A stretch of 64,000 bases of DNA, taken from contig NZ_FRFF01000196.1 of assembly GCF_900143625.1 (NCBI RefSeq), positions 1 through 64,000 of the forward strand, given 5' to 3'. The notes beneath the pieces were generated by a model, which saw only the letters and a list, made by a program, of their open reading frames with translations, made no database searches and was not told the DNA's origin. Positions 16,536 through 24,578 of this stretch are shown one piece after another; the stretch's first letter is position 1, and the number at the start of each line of letters is the position of its first letter. Origin of the DNA: Nocardiopsis sp. JB363. GTDB lineage: Bacteria; Actinomycetota; Actinomycetes; Streptosporangiales; Streptosporangiaceae. The position numbers and the translations under genes are program-made.

Positions 16536-17557
16536 GTCTCGGCTCCTTCGGCGAGGACGGTTCGGAGCCGTTCCGCGGACGTGGCGACGTCGGTGAGCAT
16601 GCCGGTCGTCGCCAGCAGCAGAACGGTCGGGACGGCCCCGACCTGGCTGCTCAGGGTCGCGAGGGACTGCGCGCGGCAGAGGAGTCGTGAACCCATGAGC
16701 GGCAGCAGGCGGTCGAGGTCGGGTTCCATGTCGCGGACCGATCGGTATCCCTCCATCAGGAGTGCGAAGTACCGGAAGGAGGCGGCCGCGCTCGCGTTCA
16801 GGGCCGAGGCCACCTCCGCGGGGCGGTCCGCGCGCGATCGGTGGATGCGCTCGTTGAGAGAGGACGCCAGGACCCCGGCCAGGAACGCGGCCAGGTCCTC
16901 GTGCGGATCTCCCCCACCGGCGAGTTCCCAGTCGATGAGGTGCGGTTCGTCGGGGTCGCCGGGCCTGAGTAGGACGTTGTCGGGCTTGAGGTCGCCGTGG
17001 ACGAGGATCGTCGCGTCGACCGTGGGTCGCTGTACGGACTCCAACGCCCGCCTGGCCTCGGGATGATCGTCCAGCCGGCGCAGCATCGCGATGCTCTGAT
17101 CCGAGGTGGTGGCGTACTCCTCGGGGGTCAGGGGGAAGAGCCGGGGCCGTTCCGGCCGGGCCGGTGGCAGGCCGTCCGGGGCGAGCGTGTGGGTCGTGGC
17201 GATCAGTGCGCCGCAACGGCGGGCGTGACCGGTCTCCCATGACGTGGTGAGCGCGTCCTGGAGCGTCACGTCGTCGGGGTCCGCGTCGAAGACCAGGCGG
17301 GAGTCGTCGTGCCAGAGCGGGGCCGAGCAGAGAGGGTCGCCGGCCGGGGTCCGCGCCGAGGCGGCGATCAGGTTGGCCCGGAGTTCGCGTGCCAGGTCTT
17401 CGGACCCGCTGTTCGAACCCCGGGCCCTCTTGACGACGAGGTGCCGACCTTCGTGCTCCACCCGGGTGACTCGGGGGTGGAAGGCGAGAGGGCGAGCCCC
17501 CCGCAGTCGGAACTCCAGGGAGTCGGGGGGACGTGTCGAGGTGGCGGAGACCTTCAC
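16532..17557 (-). CDS. APH-fold kinase (LanK-like)
   Basis: A 341-residue aminoglycoside-phosphotransferase-fold protein. It has VVKRARG with ATP-site Lys43, a candidate partner Glu58 in LARELRAN, the catalytic loop HGDLKPDN (187-194; Asp189, Asn194) and the Mg-binding DWE (209-211). All catalytic residues are intact. In class V lanthipeptide and thioamitide pathways this fold phosphorylates Ser/Thr of the precursor before HopA1-family elimination. GTG start at 17557 overlaps the regulator stop by four bases. An antibiotic resistance kinase is the alternative, but the coupled HopA1 and LanD genes make precursor modification far more likely. Confidence 0.88.
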   Translation of the reverse strand: MKVSATSTRPPDSLEFRLRGARPLAFHPRVTRVEHEGRHLVVKRARGSNSGSEDLARELRANLIAASARTPAGDPLCSAPLWHDDSRLVFDADPDDVTLQDALTTSWETGHARRCGALIATTHTLAPDGLPPARPERPRLFPLTPEEYATTSDQSIAMLRRLDDHPEARRALESVQRPTVDATILVHGDLKPDNVLLRPGDPDEPHLIDWELAGGGDPHEDLAAFLAGVLASSLNERIHRSRADRPAEVASALNASAAASFRYFALLMEGYRSVRDMEPDLDRLLPLMGSRLLCRAQSLATLSSQVGAVPTVLLLATTGMLTDVATSAERLRTVLAEGAET

Positions 17558-18237
17558 AGCAAACCTCTCCGGGCGAGTCTGACGGCTGTTTGGAAGCGGC
17601 TTCGGGCCTTGACCATGTCCTTGATGCCGGCCACGTGCCGGCGGAAGGTCCGCAGTGACATGCCCAGCTCGGTGGCGGCCTCTTCGTCCCCCACCCCTTC
17701 ACTGAGGAGTCGGATGATCTCGCAGGTGAGGGGGTCCGTCGGTGGAGGGCCCGCGGCCGAGCCGGCGGGGGGATCGTCGACGTCCAAGGTGTCGGCCGTT
17801 CGCCAGGTCAGGTCGAACAGGGCGCGCATCCCCGAGATCATCGTCGGGCTTCGGTGGGTGACGGCCTTGTCCGACGCGCTCTCGGCTCTGGGGGCGATCG
17901 CCGCGATCCGCTGGTCGATGAGGGCCAGGTAGTGGGGTACCGCGTGGGCCACCCGGACGTGCGCTCCCGAGGACTGCATCTGGTGCAGGGCCGCGCGCAA
18001 CTCCGCGTTCTCCAGATTGCGGCGGTCACTGACGATACGGACGCCGGCCCCCGACGTGATCAGACGGTGCGGCGTCGTCCGCATCGCGACACAGGCACCG
18101 ATGCGGGCCGGGTAAAAGACCCGGACGTCATCCGCCCGGTCACGGGACAGACGGCCGAGCAGTGCCTCGATCCTGATCGTCGTGGTCAGGGGCGCCGGGT
18201 CCGTGGCGGTAAATCCGAGCGAGGTCTGGGACACCAT
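17554..18237 (-). CDS. LuxR-type HTH regulator, pathway-specific
   Basis: A 227-residue protein with an N-terminal segment unlike a receiver domain (ALLGRLSRDRADDVRVFYPARIG, a PLD-like or effector region common in actinomycete orphan LuxR proteins). The C-terminal LuxR HTH is divergent (LTCEIIRLLSEGVGDEEAATELGMSLRTFRRHV...AVRLARRGLL). It is the first gene of a run of six minus-strand genes ending with the prolyl oligopeptidase, and its stop overlaps the kinase start. The obvious inference is an activator of this operon; its promoter would lie in the 1.5-kb gap upstream. Confidence 0.85.
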   Translation of the reverse strand: MVSQTSLGFTATDPAPLTTTIRIEALLGRLSRDRADDVRVFYPARIGACVAMRTTPHRLITSGAGVRIVSDRRNLENAELRAALHQMQSSGAHVRVAHAVPHYLALIDQRIAAIAPRAESASDKAVTHRSPTMISGMRALFDLTWRTADTLDVDDPPAGSAAGPPPTDPLTCEIIRLLSEGVGDEEAATELGMSLRTFRRHVAGIKDMVKARSRFQTAVRLARRGLL

Positions 18238-19729
18238 GTCTCCTCCGATGCGGATACGGACCTTGACCGGAGAGCCACCTCGCGTCCGAAGTGCACGGGG
18301 CCCGAGGCCCGGAGCTCCTGAGCGGGGAAGCGTCTCCGTGGTACGCGGTCAGGGCCACGGAATCTCGAAATCCAGCACGGCCGAACATAACCAGAATGGG
18401 CGGTCGTATTCAACCGTTTCGCTCGCTGATCCTCTTCGGGTCTCCGCTTCAGGGGGCCTTAAGGATCCGTTAATGTGACACCGTGGTGACAAGTCATGAT
18501 GGGTTTTCTGTATCGGTTTGTGGCTTCGCTGGATTCGTGACATCCGGGCTTGGGGGAGTTTCTCGTTTAAAATTCAATTATGCGCTGTGACCTGCCAGGA
18601 CGTGATATTTGAGAATCCCGCTTGTTCGTTGTTTCGGGCATGGTCCTGGGAAGTCCGTCTCTCATTCCAGAGGCGCGTTCCTGCGTGCTCTGGTGATGTC
18701 GTCATTGTTTTTCTTTCAAGATCATTTATGACAGTCCCATATCCGCTCTTGCCCGCCCCGTGCACGTCGTCGATGTCGGTTTCGGGGCAGGAGTCCTGCG
18801 CGTCTGCGGCGTTGATCGAGGCCATATAGCTCCCTGTTCTTTCGTCATGGGATACGTCTGGAATCGACGGTCGGTCGGACTTCGTTCGTTTATCGGTCGA
18901 GGATGGGAATCTGCTGTGGGGATCCTTTTCTCGGTGCCGGCGCCTGTGCTCCACCCTCTCCTGAGGGCTGTCCGAGGTACGTTCTCGCGTTTTCGATCCG
19001 ACTCGGGCCGGCGGGGTTCGGACTTCTGTGATCATGTCGCTGCTGTGCGTATTCGATCTACCGTCTGTTGTGCGGGTGGGTCCAGGTTCCACTGTCTCCG
19101 AGTTGGTGGGGAGGAACCAGGAACTCGGTTCCCCTGAGGTTTTCCCGATGAACGTGAGTAAGACGCGGGAGTTTCTCAAAAACGACCTCATCGCCGTAGG
19201 TGATCATCGGGGGCGAGGTGCTCGACGGTTGCAGAGGTGGAAAGCCCTTACCCGCGCCCGGCTTGAATCTTCGGCGGGGGCGGTGCGCAGTCCTCTTCGG
19301 CGCCCGGCGCGGTGCGGGGGGTTGAGCGGGGGCGTGGGAGAAGTCGGTTTTCCGGCCGCGGCGGCGGAACGTCGAAAAGAGAGTTTCGGAAATAGCCTCA
19401 TTCCTCACGGGCCCATGACCGGAAACTGTATTTCCGGTGCCGGATCATATCGGGCATGATTATCAGGGAATTGACGGAACCACGGAAAGAAGAACTCTTG
19501 TGAATAACTCGTCATTACTTTCGGTTAAGGGAAGGTGGCCGGTCATTACACAGTGTGCGGTAACCCGTTCTTGTGACAGGAATCCCTTATCGATCCTGTC
19601 GGAGGCGTGTTAGAAACGAAGCACTTCTCCCGGCCCCTGTGCCCCGTAGCCCGCGTCCCGCCCCTTCCGAGGGCACCCGGTACGGCTTCGGACACGGGCG
19701 AAGGATGACGACAAGGTGGTGTCCGACGG
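18238..19729. other. 1.5-kb intergenic region of reduced GC inside the cluster
   Basis: The gap separates the lanthipeptide operon (minus) from rmlB (plus). From about 18400 to 19560 the base composition is visibly poorer in GC than the rest of the window, and no long frame shows actinomycete codon bias. It must hold the promoters of both operons. One small frame with a good ribosome site (18574-18825, minus) is listed separately. GTGACA occurs twice near 18475-18491. The rest may be degenerate DNA, long leaders or unrecognised RNA. Confidence 0.5.
18574..18825 (-). CDS. possible small protein (83 aa), function unknown
   Basis: ATG 18825 has a good GGGAG ribosome site. The first 27 or so codons (MASINAADAQDSCPETDIDD, then VHGAGKSG) are strongly G/C-biased at the third position, as in the real genes around it. 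After about codon 28 the bias vanishes and the frame runs through AT-richer DNA to 18574. That pattern suggests either a short real gene broken by a frameshift or deletion, or chance. The acidic N-terminus is reminiscent of a RiPP leader, but no core-like tail is evident in this frame. No homologue is recognised. Confidence 0.3.
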   Translation of the reverse strand: MASINAADAQDSCPETDIDDVHGAGKSGYGTVINDLERKTMTTSPEHAGTRLWNERRTSQDHARNNEQAGFSNITSWQVTAHN

Positions 19730-20755
19730 TTGTTCCCGCATGTACTCGTAACCGGAGGGGCCGGCTTCATCGGCTCCCACTACGTCTGTGCCCTGCTCGG
19801 CCCCGAGGGTCCCCCCGTGGCCTCGGTGACCGTGCTCGACAAGCTCACCTACGCCGGTGATCTCGCGAACCTGGTGTCCGTCGCCCACGATCCACGTTTC
19901 ACGTTCGTCCACGGTGACATCTGCGACGCGCCCCTGGTCGACCCCCTCGTCGCCCGGGCCGACCACATCGTGCACCTGGCCGCCGAATCCCACGTGGACC
20001 GCTCCCTGGTCGACGGCGGAGCGTTCGTGCGCACCAACGTGTTGGGGACCCAGACCCTGCTCGACGCCGCCCTCCGGCATGGCAGGGGCCCCTTCGTGCA
20101 CGTGTCCACCGACGAGGTCTACGGGCCCGTTCCCACCGGTTCCAGCACCGAGTCGGATCCGCTGAGGCCCAGCTCGCCCTACTCCGCGGCCAAGGCCTCC
20201 AGCGACCTCGTGGCCCTCTCCTACGCCGTGAGCCATGGCATGGACGTCCGGGTGACCCGCTGTTCCAACAACTACGGTCCCCGCCAGCACCCGGAGAAGG
20301 TCATCCCGTTGTTCGTCGGTCGGCTGCTGGCCGGTGGAAGGTTGCCGCTCTACGGGGACGGCACCCAGATTCGGGACTGGCTGCACGTGGAGGACCACGT
20401 ACGTGCGCTGGAACTGGTCAGGACCCTGGGATCCCCCGGAGGTCTCTACAACGTCGGCGGCGGCACGGAGCTGACCAACAACGAACTCACCGACCTGATC
20501 CTCACGGCCTGTGGCGCCGGATGGGATCGCGTGGACAGGGTGGACGATCGACCCGGCCACGATGTCCGTTACTCGGTCGACTGGTCGAAGGCCAGGGACG
20601 AACTCGGTTACGCGCCCCGTCACGACTTCGTCGAGGGCCTGACCCGGACGGTCGAGTGGTACGGCGAGAACCGACACCGGTTCGACCTCCCGGTGGACGA
20701 CCACCTCACCCCCGCCCCACCGGCACAGGAGGATCGACAGCATGTACACCGCTGA
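19730..20755 (+). CDS. rmlB: dTDP-glucose 4,6-dehydratase
   Basis: A 341-residue extended short-chain dehydrogenase (DesIV in the desosamine pathway) converting TDP-glucose to TDP-4-keto-6-deoxyglucose. The NAD-binding TGGAGFIGSHYV is at residues 8-19, the active-site acidic TDEVYG near 127-132, and the catalytic YSAAK at 151-155. RCSNNYGPRQHPEK and the GDGTQIRDWLHVEDHV signature follow. I use the TTG start at 19730, preceded by GGTGGT; no better start fits the conserved N-terminus. Its last 14 bases overlap the methyltransferase gene, so both are on one transcript, the only plus-strand part of the sugar genes. Confidence 0.92.
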   Translation: MFPHVLVTGGAGFIGSHYVCALLGPEGPPVASVTVLDKLTYAGDLANLVSVAHDPRFTFVHGDICDAPLVDPLVARADHIVHLAAESHVDRSLVDGGAFVRTNVLGTQTLLDAALRHGRGPFVHVSTDEVYGPVPTGSSTESDPLRPSSPYSAAKASSDLVALSYAVSHGMDVRVTRCSNNYGPRQHPEKVIPLFVGRLLAGGRLPLYGDGTQIRDWLHVEDHVRALELVRTLGSPGGLYNVGGGTELTNNELTDLILTACGAGWDRVDRVDDRPGHDVRYSVDWSKARDELGYAPRHDFVEGLTRTVEWYGENRHRFDLPVDDHLTPAPPAQEDRQHVHR

Positions 20756-21458
20756 TCACGCCGAGGTCTACGACCTGGTCTATCGAGGTCGCGGCAAGGA
20801 CTACGCGGCCGAGGTCTCCCAGGTCATGGACCTGGCCGAACGGCGCGGGATCCTGCCCTCCTCCCTGCTCGACGTGGCCTGTGGGACCGGTGCGCACCTG
20901 GAGCACTTCGCCGATCTGGTGGAGCGGGCCGAGGGCGTCGAACTGTCGGAGGAGATGATCGGCCTCGCCCGGCGACGGGTCCCCTCGGCACGATTGCACA
21001 CCGGGGACATGCGGGACTTCTCGCTCGGTACCACCTTCTCCCTGGTGACCTGCATGTTCAGCTCCATCGGATACATGCGGGACACCATCGAGCTCGGGCT
21101 GGCGCTCTCCTGCCTGGCCCGCCACCTGGAACCCGGTGGCGTCGTCGTCGTCGAACCCTGGTGGTTTCCCGAGACGTTCATCGAGGGATACGTCTCCGCC
21201 CACGTGGTGGAGGAGGGACGGCGCAGCGTCTCCCGTGTCTCGCACTCGGTTCGTGAGGGCGGGGACACGGTCATGGAGGTGCACTTCGTGGTGGCCGACG
21301 CAGGCCTGGGAGTCAGACACTTCGTCGACGTCCACCGGATCGCGCTCTTCACCAGGGAGGAGTACGAGACGGCCTTCCGCGACGCGGGGCTGAAGGTGGA
21401 GTTCATCGAGGGGGGACCCTCGGGACGAGGGCTACTGGTGGGCACCTCCCCGGTCTGA
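20742..21458 (+). CDS. desVI: TDP-aminosugar N,N-dimethyltransferase (DesVI/TylM1-like)
   Basis: A 238-residue SAM-dependent methyltransferase. It carries MYTADHAEVYDLVYRGRGKD at the start, SAM motif I LLDVACGTGAHLEHF (42-56), GDMRDF, and the strings EPGGVVVVEPWWFPETF, RVSHSVREG, MEVHFVVAD and FIEGGPSGRGLLVG. These match what I remember of DesVI and TylM1 across the length. Those enzymes methylate the 3-amino group of TDP-3-amino-3,4,6-trideoxyglucose twice, completing TDP-desosamine. The ATG lies within the end of rmlB. A very strong terminator follows. Confidence 0.92.
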   Translation: MYTADHAEVYDLVYRGRGKDYAAEVSQVMDLAERRGILPSSLLDVACGTGAHLEHFADLVERAEGVELSEEMIGLARRRVPSARLHTGDMRDFSLGTTFSLVTCMFSSIGYMRDTIELGLALSCLARHLEPGGVVVVEPWWFPETFIEGYVSAHVVEEGRRSVSRVSHSVREGGDTVMEVHFVVADAGLGVRHFVDVHRIALFTREEYETAFRDAGLKVEFIEGGPSGRGLLVGTSPV

Positions 21459-21476
21459 CCTCCTCCAGGGAAGCGA

Positions 21477-21522
21477 ACGCGTCGGCGCCGGCCGGGAAAT
21501 CTCCCGGCCGGCGCCGACGCGT
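21477..21522. terminator. 21-bp perfect hairpin between convergent desVI and glycosyltransferase genes
   Basis: Perfect 21-bp stem beginning ACGCGTCGGCGCCGGCC and closing on an AATC loop. It lies 18 nt after the desVI stop and 7 nt from the glycosyltransferase stop, and serves both directions. Confidence 0.9.
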
Positions 21523-21529
21523 CCTGTGG

Positions 21530-22819
21530 CTACACCGCCATCGCGCCCTTGGACCGGTGCGCGTGGACGTGCTCTTGAAGGAGCGGGACCAACTCACCGG
21601 GAAGGGACATGGTCTCGGCCTCGGCCCGCAGTTCGGCCGCGCCCTTGGCGAAGGCCGGTTCGGAGAGGACCCGTTCCAGGGCCTCCCGGATCCGAGCGCC
21701 CAGGCCCTCTCCCCCGGATACGACCAGTCCCGCGCCCCCGTCCTCCAACCGGCGGGCCCGCGCCGGGGTGTCGTAGACCTCGGGCAGGATGACCTGGGGG
21801 ACGCCGTTGACCATCGCGGTCGAGAAGACCCCGATTCCCCCGTGGTGCACGACCGCGTCGCAGTGCGGGAACACCGCGTGGAAGGGGACGAAGTCCACCA
21901 GGCGCACGTTCTCCGGCACTCGATCGATGAGCCCGGCGCGCTGCTCCTTGCCGAAGGTGGCGATCACCTCCGCGTCCAATCCCTCCAGGGCGGACAGGAG
22001 TTCCTGCGCGTTCGCCAGGGGAGCCCCCACCCGATCCGCGAACGTGGCGCCGAGGGTGAGGCACACGCGCGGACGCTCGGAGGGTTCCAGGATCCAGCGT
22101 GGGAGTTCGGCGGCCCCGTTGTAGGGCACGAACCTCATCGGTAGGACGGCACGGGAGGAGGGCAGCCGGAACGTCTCCGGGAGCTGGTCGATGGTGAACT
22201 CGCCGGTCGTCAGTTCCTCCCGGAACTCCACGCCGAAGCGGGCGGCCTGTCGGGTGACCCATTCCTGGAAGCGGTCCGGTCGATCGTCCTGCGGGCGCTC
22301 CTCCTTGAGGGCGACGTACCGTTCCCGGTAACGCCCCTTGAAGTCCATCGCCCAGGTCATCCGGCCATGGGCGGCGCCGCACGCCTCGGCGGCGATCGCG
22401 CCCGCCACCGTGGTGGACTCCCAGATCACCAGGTCCGGCGACCACTCCTGACAGAAGTCGACCAGCTCCTTGAGCAGGGGGTCGTTGATCATCCGGTACT
22501 CCCAGTCCACCAGGGTCCCGAAGTGTTCTCCAAGGTGTTCCCAGGTCAACTCGCTGTCGGGGCCGTCCCCCTTGGTGTAGAAGGGGCTCGCCGACGACCG
22601 GTCCGCGGCGGCCAGGTGGGGGCGGCGTCGCATGTAGTGCCACATGACGTGGTCACGGCCGAGGGGGACCGCGGTCAGCCCCGCCTTGCGAACGAACTCC
22701 GCCGACTCCGGGTGGCCGGCGACGGCGACGTCGTGGCCCGCCGCTCCCAGGGCCCAGGCCAGGGAGACCATCCCCTTGACGTTGCTGTCCTCCGGATAGG
22801 TCACGAACAGGGTGCGCAA
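21530..22819 (-). CDS. activator-type glycosyltransferase (DesVII/EryCIII-like)
   Basis: A 429-residue GT-B glycosyltransferase of the macrolide family (GT1). The N-terminus RTLFVTYPEDSNVKGMVSLAWAL, the acceptor-domain WEYRMINDPLLKELVDFC and the donor-domain motif FVPFHAVFPHCDAVVHHGGIGVFSTAM with IGVPQ-type VNGVPQVILPEVYD are typical of desosaminyl/mycaminosyl transferases. I chose TTG 22819, with GAGAGGA seven bases upstream, since ATG is absent in frame. It is the only glycosyltransferase in the cluster and should transfer the amino sugar. DesVII-type enzymes normally need a cytochrome P450-like auxiliary (DesVIII/EryCII), and none is found in the window. Confidence 0.9.
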   Translation of the reverse strand: MRTLFVTYPEDSNVKGMVSLAWALGAAGHDVAVAGHPESAEFVRKAGLTAVPLGRDHVMWHYMRRRPHLAAADRSSASPFYTKGDGPDSELTWEHLGEHFGTLVDWEYRMINDPLLKELVDFCQEWSPDLVIWESTTVAGAIAAEACGAAHGRMTWAMDFKGRYRERYVALKEERPQDDRPDRFQEWVTRQAARFGVEFREELTTGEFTIDQLPETFRLPSSRAVLPMRFVPYNGAAELPRWILEPSERPRVCLTLGATFADRVGAPLANAQELLSALEGLDAEVIATFGKEQRAGLIDRVPENVRLVDFVPFHAVFPHCDAVVHHGGIGVFSTAMVNGVPQVILPEVYDTPARARRLEDGGAGLVVSGGEGLGARIREALERVLSEPAFAKGAAELRAEAETMSLPGELVPLLQEHVHAHRSKGAMAV

Positions 22820-22862
22820 CGGTTCATCCTCTCGTTGGGGGGTGGAAGGCGCCGAGGCGCGT

Positions 22863-23126
22863 TCAGGTCTGTTCCGCGAGGGCACGGGCCACGGTCTCGG
22901 TGACCTTCTCGGTGGTGTGGTCGGACGACCTGACCACTTCCTCGACCAGGAGCACGTCGAACTCCTCCTCCAGGTAGACACCGAACTGGAAGAGGGTGAA
23001 GGCGTCCATGAAATCGAGGGGGACGGATGTGGTGCCGTCGGGCTCCCAGCCCTCCCCGCCCATCACCATGTCCTTGACCTCCAGCGCCAGTGCGCTGACC
23101 CGCTCGTGCAGTTCCCGCCGGTCCAT
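22863..23126 (-). CDS. acyl-carrier-protein-fold protein lacking the phosphopantetheine Ser
   Basis: 87 residues with the size and helix pattern of an ACP. The segment DAFTLFQFGVYLEEEFDV aligns position by position with DSLxxVELVxxLEEEFGI of ordinary ACPs, but the serine that carries phosphopantetheine is Ala. The N-terminal helix (LHERVSALALEVKDMV) and C-terminal helix (TTEKVTETVARALAE) are also ACP-like. It therefore cannot be a conventional carrier. Its place between desII and the glycosyltransferase, 43 bases from the latter, suggests a scaffold or partner role. ATG 23126; moderately conserved coding bias. The fold assignment rests on my alignment only. Confidence 0.75.
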   Translation of the reverse strand: MDRRELHERVSALALEVKDMVMGGEGWEPDGTTSVPLDFMDAFTLFQFGVYLEEEFDVLLVEEVVRSSDHTTEKVTETVARALAEQT

Positions 23127-23153
23127 CGCCGGCTCCTTCCTCTGTGGGGGCGC

Positions 23154-24578
23154 TCAGCGCAGGAAACCCCGGTCGGCACCCCACCCGGCGGCGAGGTCGG
23201 ATTCGATCTGGTTCAGGCGCGCGGTCACGACCTGGTCGTAGCCGTCCATGAAGTACTCGTCGCCGGGGCGAGGGACCACCCGCCGTTCGGAGGTGACGAA
23301 GTCGGAGACGACGTCCACCAGACCGGCGTCCGGACCGACCCGTCCGGCGATGTAGCGGTCGGCGCCGGCCAGGTCGGGGAACCCCGCCTCCCGATAGAGG
23401 TAGACGTCGCCACGGATGTCGACCTGTGCGGCGGCCTGGAGATGAGCTGTGGGCCGCATCGTCTCGGGTGTGATGCGCGGAAGCACCGCGTCCACACCCG
23501 ACATCAGGCCGTGCAACGCGTATCCGTAGTCGATGTTCAGGTGAGGGGTGCGCTCCGCGGCCAGGGCCGCGAACCGGTGCAGTTCCTCCTGAAGACGCGA
23601 ACGCTCGTCCTCCGGGAGCATGCCGTCGTCGCGTCCGCTGTAGTCCTGCCGCAGGGTCAGGAAGTCCACTGGGCGGTCGGGGGCCGCGCTGTCCAGATCG
23701 GCGATGTAGTCGACCAGAGCCGGGAGACGGTCCGCCCTGCCCGGCAGGATCAGGTAGTTCAGCCCCAGCCTGACCGTGGAGTCGCGCTCGGAGCGCAGAG
23801 CCTGGAAACGTCGCAGGTTGTCCCGGACCCGGGTGAAGGCCTTGGCCTTGCCGGTGGTGTCCTCGTACTCCTGGTCGTCCAACCCGTAGAGGGAGACACG
23901 GACGGCTCCCAGGTCCCACAGGCCGGGTTGCCGGTTCAGGGTCGTGCCGGTCAGGGCGAAGGCGTTGCTGTACATGGTGATGCGCAGCCCACGGTCGGAG
24001 GCCCGAGACACCAGTTCCCCGAGCCCGGGGTTGGTCAGCGGCTCCAGGCCGCCGGACACGTAGAGGGCGTCGGGGTCGTCGGTGGGCATCCCGTCGATGA
24101 CCGCGGCCAGGCGTTCGTTGCCGGGGGTCAGTTCGGACGCCTCGTAACGGGCGCCGGTCACCCGTACACAGAAATGGCAGCGGAACATGCAGGTGGGGCC
24201 CGGGTAGAGACCCACACTGGCCGGCGGCACCACCCGGTTCTCCACCACCGAGTCCAGGACACCGCGACGTTCCAGCGGCAGGATCGTCTTGGTCCAGTAC
24301 TGACCGGAGGGACCGGCTTCCACGGCCGCGCGGAGTTCGGGGACCTCGCGAAAACGTGCGATCAGGCGGGCGAAGCCGGCACGGTCCGCCCCCATCCCCC
24401 GTCTGGCCTCCTCCAACGGGGTGAAGGGCGCGTTGCCGAAGACACGTGCGAGTTCGACCAGGTGGGCGGCGTCGGCGTCCATGACCGGGGCACGATGGCG
24501 CAGGGCTTCGACGGCGGAACGAGGGTCACTGTCGGGCAGAGAGCAGATCGCTACCGGATCCGTGCTCGAAATCGTCAT
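23154..24578 (-). CDS. desII: radical SAM TDP-4-amino-4,6-dideoxyglucose deaminase (DesII-like)
   Basis: A 474-residue radical SAM enzyme with the cluster motif CMFRCHFC (Cys130, Cys134, Cys137). VSGGLEPLTNPGLG is the SAM-binding GGE-type motif, and the length and strings (TMYSNAFALTG, VRVSLYGLDD, NYLILPGRADRLPALVDYI) are as in DesII/EryCV. The known reaction is ammonia elimination at C4 of TDP-4-amino-4,6-dideoxyglucose to give the 3-keto-4,6-dideoxy sugar, the step specific to desosamine-type 4-deoxysugars. ATG 24578 has an upstream GGAG, and the gene overlaps desI by 53 bases. Confidence 0.92.
   Translation of the reverse strand: MTISSTDPVAICSLPDSDPRSAVEALRHRAPVMDADAAHLVELARVFGNAPFTPLEEARRGMGADRAGFARLIARFREVPELRAAVEAGPSGQYWTKTILPLERRGVLDSVVENRVVPPASVGLYPGPTCMFRCHFCVRVTGARYEASELTPGNERLAAVIDGMPTDDPDALYVSGGLEPLTNPGLGELVSRASDRGLRITMYSNAFALTGTTLNRQPGLWDLGAVRVSLYGLDDQEYEDTTGKAKAFTRVRDNLRRFQALRSERDSTVRLGLNYLILPGRADRLPALVDYIADLDSAAPDRPVDFLTLRQDYSGRDDGMLPEDERSRLQEELHRFAALAAERTPHLNIDYGYALHGLMSGVDAVLPRITPETMRPTAHLQAAAQVDIRGDVYLYREAGFPDLAGADRYIAGRVGPDAGLVDVVSDFVTSERRVVPRPGDEYFMDGYDQVVTARLNQIESDLAAGWGADRGFLR

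Noticed and set aside
16532..17557. Aminoglycoside resistance kinase
   Set aside because: The fold is the same, but four-base coupling to a HopA1 lyase and LanD in one operon makes peptide phosphorylation the better reading.
14096..18237. Thioamitide (thioviridamide-like) pathway
   Set aside because: The kinase, HopA1 lyase and LanD are shared with thioamitides, but no YcaO or TfuA gene, needed for thioamides, is present in the window.
19028..19459. 143-residue plus-strand frame in the low-GC gap
   Set aside because: Codon usage is flat, there is no ribosome site, and it is rich in Arg/Gly without a fold pattern.
19500..19616. 38-residue frame with four Cys-containing positions (VNNSSLLSVKGRWPVITQC...)
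   Set aside because: It has a GTG start with only a weak AAAGAAG upstream, two rare TTA codons and no codon bias, and is probably chance in the low-GC gap. It ends in Cys, so it is worth recalling if the 52-residue precursor fails.
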